From Candidatus Gastranaerophilales bacterium (GTDB taxonomy: Bacteria; Cyanobacteriota; Vampirovibrionia; Gastranaerophilales; CAJFVJ01), in the NCBI GenBank assembly GCA_944323485.1, contig CALUSR010000004.1, positions 124,001-188,000 of the forward strand: a DNA stretch of 64,000 nucleotides, given 5' to 3'. Made by a program: the position numbers and the translations under genes. Positions 59,612 through 64,000 of the stretch are shown piece after piece (positions within the stretch are counted from its first letter, which is position 1; each line of letters opens with the position of its first letter). Under the pieces are notes generated by a model. It was not told the DNA's origin. It did not search any database and was given only the letters and a program-made list of their open reading frames with translations.

Positions 59612-60913
59612 CTAAAGTGTAGCATTTCTTAACAAATTTTTTATGTAATTGACGATGTGCTCACCCATTGCAAAACAATTTGGCTGTATTCTCAGGGCGC
59701 CCTGCGCATAAAAATCAGCGCCGATACATCTTCCAATGACAAAGAGATTTTTTGCATATCTATTCAAGCAACATTCATATGGCGCCCCGAATTGTTTTCT
59801 TTCTGTTGATATAGTTTTATCTTTTTGATGAATATCTACAGGATAATCGCTTTCAAAAATATTTTTATTAAAAATTTTTCCACTCTCTATATCATTCTTT
59901 GTCAAAATATATTCGGAACAAATCCTGCGTGAATCTCTTATTCCGAGTTCATGAGCAACTGATGATACGAAAGATTCTTTAAATCCCGGTATATAGTTTC
60001 TAAAAAATTTTTCAAGACGCACTATAGCTGCTCTTCCTTTTATAAGCGCTTTTGTTGTATCTTCCGATGAGAGAGGATTTAGCGGAGAATTTATTCTGGG
60101 AGCGTTGAATGACAGTATTCCACTTTTCCCTGGAATTGAAAAAAATTGGATATAATTTACATCATCTTCATTAATGATACCATCTTCGATTGCTTTATCG
60201 ATAAGCTTATTTATCGCTGGGTAAGGAGATTTTTTTTCTCCGTAAGAAAAGCCGATAGAAAGATATATTTCCCTTTCATTCTTGCAAAAAACATTCGATA
60301 CATCATCATCAATTTTTTGTTCTATCATCCAGTTTGCAAGTAGTTTGATATCAACACCTCCCATCTCAAAACGAAGCGACATAAATTGATTCTTTCCATC
60401 AAGACCGTTTTCAAATTTAACGCCGCTCATAGCAGCAAGAGTCGCATCACCCGTTGCATCAACAAAGTATTTTGCCCTGTACTCTGATGTTATACCTTTA
60501 TAAAAGGTTTTTATTCCGCTTATTATATCGCCTTCTTTTACAACATCAACTACAACAGTGTCATAAAGAATTTTTACTCCTGATTTTATTGCAAAAGATT
60601 CAAGTACAAATTTCATTTTTTCAGGATTAAACCACCCGGGATTTCCGTCTTTGTAAACAACACCATCTCCTGATGAGTATAATGTTGATAATATCTCCGC
60701 CAGAATTGATGATTTATAATCTTCGTTTCTGAAAGAAATATTATTCATCATCGGCATCACAAGCTGAGAAGTCATTGCTCCGCCAAGATAAGAGTTTTTC
60801 TCTATGAGTAATGTTTTTATACCGCACCTCGCCGCAGAAATAGCCGCTGCAGCTCCTGATGTTCCACCGCCTACCACAATCAAATCATAAGTTTTTTCTT
60901 TGTCACTATTCAC
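59612..60913 (-). CDS. FAD-dependent oxidoreductase (FAD_oxidored family)
   Basis: 433 aa. N-terminal FAD motif LIVVGGGTSGAAAAISAARC and KTLLIEKNSYLGGAMTSQLV; a conserved DATGDATLAAMSG (Rossmann-end) and the C-terminal FVIGRCIGADFYAQGALRIQ. The family (PF12831-like) has mostly unknown substrates. It overlaps the MnmC-like methyltransferase by four bases, so it may complete a split MnmC-like activity, though the fold differs from the usual MnmC oxidase. Confidence 0.82.
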   Translation of the reverse strand: MNSDKEKTYDLIVVGGGTSGAAAAISAARCGIKTLLIEKNSYLGGAMTSQLVMPMMNNISFRNEDYKSSILAEILSTLYSSGDGVVYKDGNPGWFNPEKMKFVLESFAIKSGVKILYDTVVVDVVKEGDIISGIKTFYKGITSEYRAKYFVDATGDATLAAMSGVKFENGLDGKNQFMSLRFEMGGVDIKLLANWMIEQKIDDDVSNVFCKNEREIYLSIGFSYGEKKSPYPAINKLIDKAIEDGIINEDDVNYIQFFSIPGKSGILSFNAPRINSPLNPLSSEDTTKALIKGRAAIVRLEKFFRNYIPGFKESFVSSVAHELGIRDSRRICSEYILTKNDIESGKIFNKNIFESDYPVDIHQKDKTISTERKQFGAPYECCLNRYAKNLFVIGRCIGADFYAQGALRIQPNCFAMGEHIVNYIKNLLRNATL

Positions 60914-61983
60914 TTTAAAATATCCTTATTTTTATTTTTAAAACTTTTTAGATAGCTGCTTGAGGAAGCAAGAGAAGAATTTTTTACTTCTTCTTCCCTC
61001 CTTTTGATAATTTCATCATGATTTTGAACCAAGCCTTCATCATGATAAACAATGCCCGCTCGTGTTTTTAATAAACCAATTTCTTCATCTGAAAGCGGTA
61101 TTTGAGAAAACTCTTTTGAAAGAGAAGCAAAAGTCCCCGATGTTTTTCTGTTTTCTGAAGAAATTTTTGAAACATGAAAACCGTTCTGAATTAATGCAGC
61201 CCTCACAGGCGCACTTGATGAATAAGTTGTAATATTCCCTGATGAAGATATAATTCTTTTTAGCTCGTTAAAAAACTCATAACTCCATAATACAGACTGC
61301 TTTGCCGGTGTAAAACCATCATGAAATATAAAATCATACCTGCCTTCAAGATGTTTAATAGAAGTGCGGGCATCATCAAAAAAAACTCGAAGCCTATTTT
61401 TAGAGAATTTCAATCGACTTTTCGGAGTATATTTATTTCTATTAGACATATACTTATAATATATATTATGTATTTTTTGATTATTTTGACACTTACCCAT
61501 TAATTCTATCTCGGACAATTTATTCTCCACAAAAAACAGGGCTAATTTTTCATCCAAAAATTGACAAATTTCATCATTCTCAAGAAGCTCTACCATGCAC
61601 TCAGACACAACAGAATTGTCCCAAAATTTTTCCAAAAGAAAATAATGCACGTCATAATCAATTTGCGCAACCTTATATAAAAGTCCGAAAGAAAAGACGT
61701 AAGAATCAATTTCCAAGCAATCTATTTCGATACAGCAATCAGGATTAACCCTAAAGACAGTATCAACAGCAGCTTTCAAGTTGTATCCCATCCCTGAACA
61801 TATATCAAGAATTTTAATTTTGTTGTGTGTTTGCAAAAAACTTTCCAAGCCTGATGGATTAATAAATTTATCAACGGCTTCGTTATAAGCTCCGTAAGTA
61901 CTATGGTAAATATCATCAACTTCTTTATTATATAAGCCGATTGAACCGTCATTTGTTTTATTTACACTAAAATTCAATTTCAT
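60910..61983 (-). CDS. MnmC-like methyltransferase domain protein
   Basis: 357 aa. Class I SAM fold with KILDICSGMGYNLKAAVDTV (motif I) and the MnmC C-terminal signature FIFHDGFTPAKQSVLWSYEF and ITTYSSSAPVRAALIQNGFH. MnmC methylates the wobble uridine of tRNA (mnm5s2U). The N-terminal substrate-binding part is longer than usual, and the C-tail is Lys/Ser-rich. It is first in a two-gene unit with the FAD oxidoreductase. Confidence 0.83.
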   Translation of the reverse strand: MKLNFSVNKTNDGSIGLYNKEVDDIYHSTYGAYNEAVDKFINPSGLESFLQTHNKIKILDICSGMGYNLKAAVDTVFRVNPDCCIEIDCLEIDSYVFSFGLLYKVAQIDYDVHYFLLEKFWDNSVVSECMVELLENDEICQFLDEKLALFFVENKLSEIELMGKCQNNQKIHNIYYKYMSNRNKYTPKSRLKFSKNRLRVFFDDARTSIKHLEGRYDFIFHDGFTPAKQSVLWSYEFFNELKRIISSSGNITTYSSSAPVRAALIQNGFHVSKISSENRKTSGTFASLSKEFSQIPLSDEEIGLLKTRAGIVYHDEGLVQNHDEIIKRREEEVKNSSLASSSSYLKSFKNKNKDILK

Positions 61984-62052
61984 AAAATTTTCTTCTTTTT
62001 CAAATATTCTTTATAAAAAAATTATAGGACAAAACTTTTTTAAAGACAGAAA

Positions 62053-62173
62053 ATTAAGTTTACGTCATAATTAATGTTTAAGTTTATGTCATTATTAATT
62101 AAAAAACTTCTTAATATTTACGCATTATTTTTAACATAAAAATATTTACGTGAATATATTTTTATGTTAAAAT
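62053..62173 (+). promoter_or_regulatory. Repeats, palindrome and promoter upstream of coiled-coil/winged-helix gene
   Basis: Two direct repeats TTAAGTTTAYGTCATNATTAAT at 62053-62074 and 62078-62099. A perfect palindrome TTAACATAAAAATAT / ATATTTTTATGTTAA (62131-62145, 62156-62170) overlaps a promoter: TTTACG (62145-62150), 17-base spacer, TAAAAT (62168-62173). This looks like an operator for autoregulation. Confidence 0.55.
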
Positions 62174-62203
62174 TTAAACATAAAATAAGAAAGGATTTGC
62201 AAA

Positions 62204-62803
62204 ATGGATATAGAAACACAATCAATCTTAGACCCGTCAAGGCTAGAAAAACTCTTACAAGAAGCCGAAGCAGAGCTATCAAAAATCAAACCAGAAATAG
62301 AATATCTGGAAGAATGCGTAAAAAAAATACATGCACTAAAAGAAAAAGAACATAAACTAAACTCTTTAATTATTAGCCTTAAAAGTATTCAAGGTTCTTT
62401 TGACACAAACATAAATATAGACATAAATAATTCATATATTCAAACCCAAAATACGACTACAAAACAACTTAACAAAATAGACACAATTTATCAAAATGAA
62501 CGTAAAATATTTATACCGGAAGTTGCGTTAAATGACGTCAAAAAATCACTCAGAACAAAAAATAATTTGAACTACGAAATTTATAAAGCTGTTGTATTCA
62601 ACACCGGCACAGCAACAACAGAGCAGATAAAAGAATACCTGGTAAAAAATAAAATAAAACAGCCCAAAACACAAAAAGGATTTGAAAATACAGAATTGAA
62701 GGAAATATCTTCAAGGGCAAATTATCTTGTGAGAAAAAATCTTCTCATATCACTTACCCCCGGAGTGTTTTCTACCGTTTACGGCTGGAGTGAAGCGGAA
62801 TAA
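62204..62803 (+). CDS. Coiled-coil protein with C-terminal winged-helix-like domain
   Basis: 199 aa, ATG at 62204 with AAGG upstream. Residues about 12-70 are a coiled coil (EKLLQEAEAELSKIKPEIEY, LKEKEHKLNSLIISLK); an Asn/Thr-rich linker follows (residues 70-90). Residues about 115-195 look like a winged helix (NYEIYKAVVFNTGTATTEQI, NYLVRKNLLISLTPGVFSTV). I do not recognise the family, but it fits a DNA-binding protein. A perfect palindrome overlaps its promoter. Confidence 0.68.
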   Translation: MDIETQSILDPSRLEKLLQEAEAELSKIKPEIEYLEECVKKIHALKEKEHKLNSLIISLKSIQGSFDTNINIDINNSYIQTQNTTTKQLNKIDTIYQNERKIFIPEVALNDVKKSLRTKNNLNYEIYKAVVFNTGTATTEQIKEYLVKNKIKQPKTQKGFENTELKEISSRANYLVRKNLLISLTPGVFSTVYGWSEAE

Positions 62804-62911
62804 ATCATCTCTATTGCTTTAGTGGATAATAGAAACTCTACCAATGAAAAGCCTTGTCTTAGCTTCTACAATTTTAGTGGTACATACACACAGTTAGAAG
62901 AGAGAGAGACA

Positions 62912-63577
62912 ATGGAAGGCAAAACAAAAATTCTTATGGTCGAAGATCACAAACTTCTAAGAATGGGGCTGAAATCCATACTCGAAAAATATCCATCAAT
63001 TGAAGTTATAGGAGAAGCTGAGGATGGCGAAGAAGCCATAGAAATGGCAAAACGCCTGAAACCCGATGTAATTCTCATGGACATAGGTCTCCCAAAAATA
63101 GATGGTCTTCAGGCTACAAAAAAAATAAAAGAATCAAACCCTAATATAAAAATAATAATACTAACATCGCATACGGACAGAAAAGATGTCCTTCAAGCTA
63201 TATCTTACGGCGCAAGTGCTTATGCTGTGAAAGATATAAAAACAGACTACCTCATTATGGTAATCAATTCTGTAAAAGAGGGCGCTATATGGTTTGATCC
63301 GGCTATTGCACCTATTGTACGTTCAAAAAATATGTCAGACTCATCAGATAAAGTAAGCTCCCGTTCCGCATTCAAAGCAGAACATGCTAACCTTACAGAA
63401 AGAGAATATGAAGTCTTAAAACTCGTCGTAGACGGTCGTTCAAATGCAGAAATTGCAGATGAACTCAAAATAAGCGAACATACAGCAAAAGCCCATGTTT
63501 GCAATATTATCCAAAAACTGGTTGTGGATGACAGAACACAGGCTGCAGTTAAAGCAATAAAAGAAGGACTTGTCTAA
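62912..63577 (+). CDS. NarL/FixJ-type response regulator
   Basis: 221 aa from the ATG at 62912 (GAGAGAG upstream); a GTG at 62822 gives a longer form but lacks a ribosome binding site. Receiver: ILMVEDHKLLRMGLKSILEK (acidic pocket), VILMDIGLPKIDGLQ with the phospho-Asp, IILTSHTD and AYAVKDIK (conserved Lys). The LuxR-type HTH is at about residues 155-215: NLTEREYEVLKLVVDGRSNA, EIADELKISEHTAKAHVCNI. No histidine kinase is adjacent. Confidence 0.93.
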   Translation: MEGKTKILMVEDHKLLRMGLKSILEKYPSIEVIGEAEDGEEAIEMAKRLKPDVILMDIGLPKIDGLQATKKIKESNPNIKIIILTSHTDRKDVLQAISYGASAYAVKDIKTDYLIMVINSVKEGAIWFDPAIAPIVRSKNMSDSSDKVSSRSAFKAEHANLTEREYEVLKLVVDGRSNAEIADELKISEHTAKAHVCNIIQKLVVDDRTQAAVKAIKEGLV

Positions 63578-63579
63578 CC

Positions 63580-64000
63580 CTAATCACGATCTATATCGTG
63601 AAAAGAGTGAACTTCAGGCTCATGATAATGATGCTCATGCGAGGCATCAAGAACTGAAAAGAAATTTGAAATTCGCAAAACTATTGCCATAAATATCAAC
63701 AAAAGCGCTATAACGGTAAAATATAAATTCTGTGAATGGACAAATATTGCAGCTATTGCACCTGCTGATACTGCCGTTACAACAAATACAAAAACAGTAT
63801 TGTTATGAGAAACCCCAAGGTGAATGAGTTTATGATGAATATGCTCGGAATCCGCTTTAAAGGGGTTTTTCCCTTTTAAAATTCTCCTGAGTACTGCATA
63901 TGTTATGTCTAATATAGGCACGGCAAAAATAAATATAGGAAGAAAGACGCTGAATGTAACGGTCTTCATCAACCCGACAACAGACAGAGAAGCAAGCGTA
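63580..64000 (-). CDS. WecA/TagO-type undecaprenyl-phosphate sugar-1-phosphate transferase, N-terminus outside window
   Basis: About 140 C-terminal residues; the frame stays open to the window edge. Motifs: GLMKTVTFSVFLPIFIFAVP, LDITYAVLRRILKGKNPF, and the family's HIHHKLIHLG (HIHH motif). Two further helices and a His-rich tail (HEHHYHEPEVHSFHD) follow. The family loads a sugar phosphate onto undecaprenyl phosphate for surface polysaccharide. Convergent with the response regulator. Confidence 0.85.
   Translation of the reverse strand, partial: TLASLSVVGLMKTVTFSVFLPIFIFAVPILDITYAVLRRILKGKNPFKADSEHIHHKLIHLGVSHNNTVFVFVVTAVSAGAIAAIFVHSQNLYFTVIALLLIFMAIVLRISNFFSVLDASHEHHYHEPEVHSFHDIDRD

Overview
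The window is low-G+C DNA from a Gram-negative bacterium. The outer-membrane TonB-dependent receptor, Tat translocase, plant-type glutamate-cysteine ligase, HydF, low-complexity AT-rich spacers and several proteins with a short N-terminal '(I/A)NFxG'-like motif together suggest a fermentative gut lineage of non-photosynthetic Cyanobacteria (Gastranaerophilales / Vampirovibrionia, formerly Melainabacteria). This assignment is inference from gene content; there is no rRNA or other decisive marker here.

Region by region: (1) 1-8.8 kb, minus strand, is an envelope redox and nickel-cofactor block. It holds a lar operon (larB-larC-larMN-larE plus a Tat-lipoprotein flavodoxin and a YkgJ-like protein), an unknown membrane protein, tatC-tatA, a NapH/NapG-like polyferredoxin and a Tat-lipoprotein aldo/keto reductase with a ferredoxin tail. 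Three transcription units share a 15-bp palindrome lying between -35 and -10, so they look like one regulon. (2) 8.9-11 kb: a frameshifted DUF3137 pseudogene, a TPR protein and a DJ-1/PfpI protein. (3) 11-15.7 kb: a cobalamin riboswitch driving btuB-btuC-btuD-btuF. (4) 15.7-17.4 kb: two XRE regulators and two small proteins. (5) 17.5-26.9 kb: an AAA+ ATPase, a five-gene cluster (HAD phosphatase, class-III aminotransferase, alpha/beta hydrolase with a Cys nucleophile, small membrane protein, methyltransferase), a large DHH phosphoesterase with an EF-hand-like loop, and a flavoprotein. (6) 27-40.6 kb: tRNA-Gln, tRNA-Gly and tRNA-fMet, housekeeping genes (ispE, rsmA, gshA, nth, yebC, M20 peptidase, GH77 glucanotransferase), two paralogous kelch-like secreted proteins, dispersed inverted repeats and a possible structured RNA.

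(7) 40.6-48.4 kb is an accessory island. It has a remnant of a phage/mobile-element polyvalent protein (three repeated modules, three YYQS-type motifs and a zincin motif), two tiny membrane proteins, and a translationally coupled pair consisting of a sigma-70-like factor and a RecQ-like helicase with a large unknown N-terminal domain. The pair is a plausible undescribed defence or stress system. (8) 48.5-53.5 kb: nadE, a second DHH phosphoesterase, a small three-repeat protein and hydF. (9) 53.6-59.6 kb is the most striking region: four tandem prepilin-like proteins, three of which join a class III (pilin) leader to YadA-like beta-roll repeats and an S74 self-cleaving intramolecular chaperone with an intact Ser-Lys dyad. 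This suggests trimeric, phage-tail-fibre-like subunits fed to a type IV filament or type II secretion machine. (10) 59.6-64 kb: an FAD oxidoreductase overlapping an MnmC-like methyltransferase, a coiled-coil/winged-helix protein whose promoter sits on a perfect palindrome, a NarL-type response regulator, and the end of a WecA/TagO-type sugar-phosphate transferase that runs off the window.
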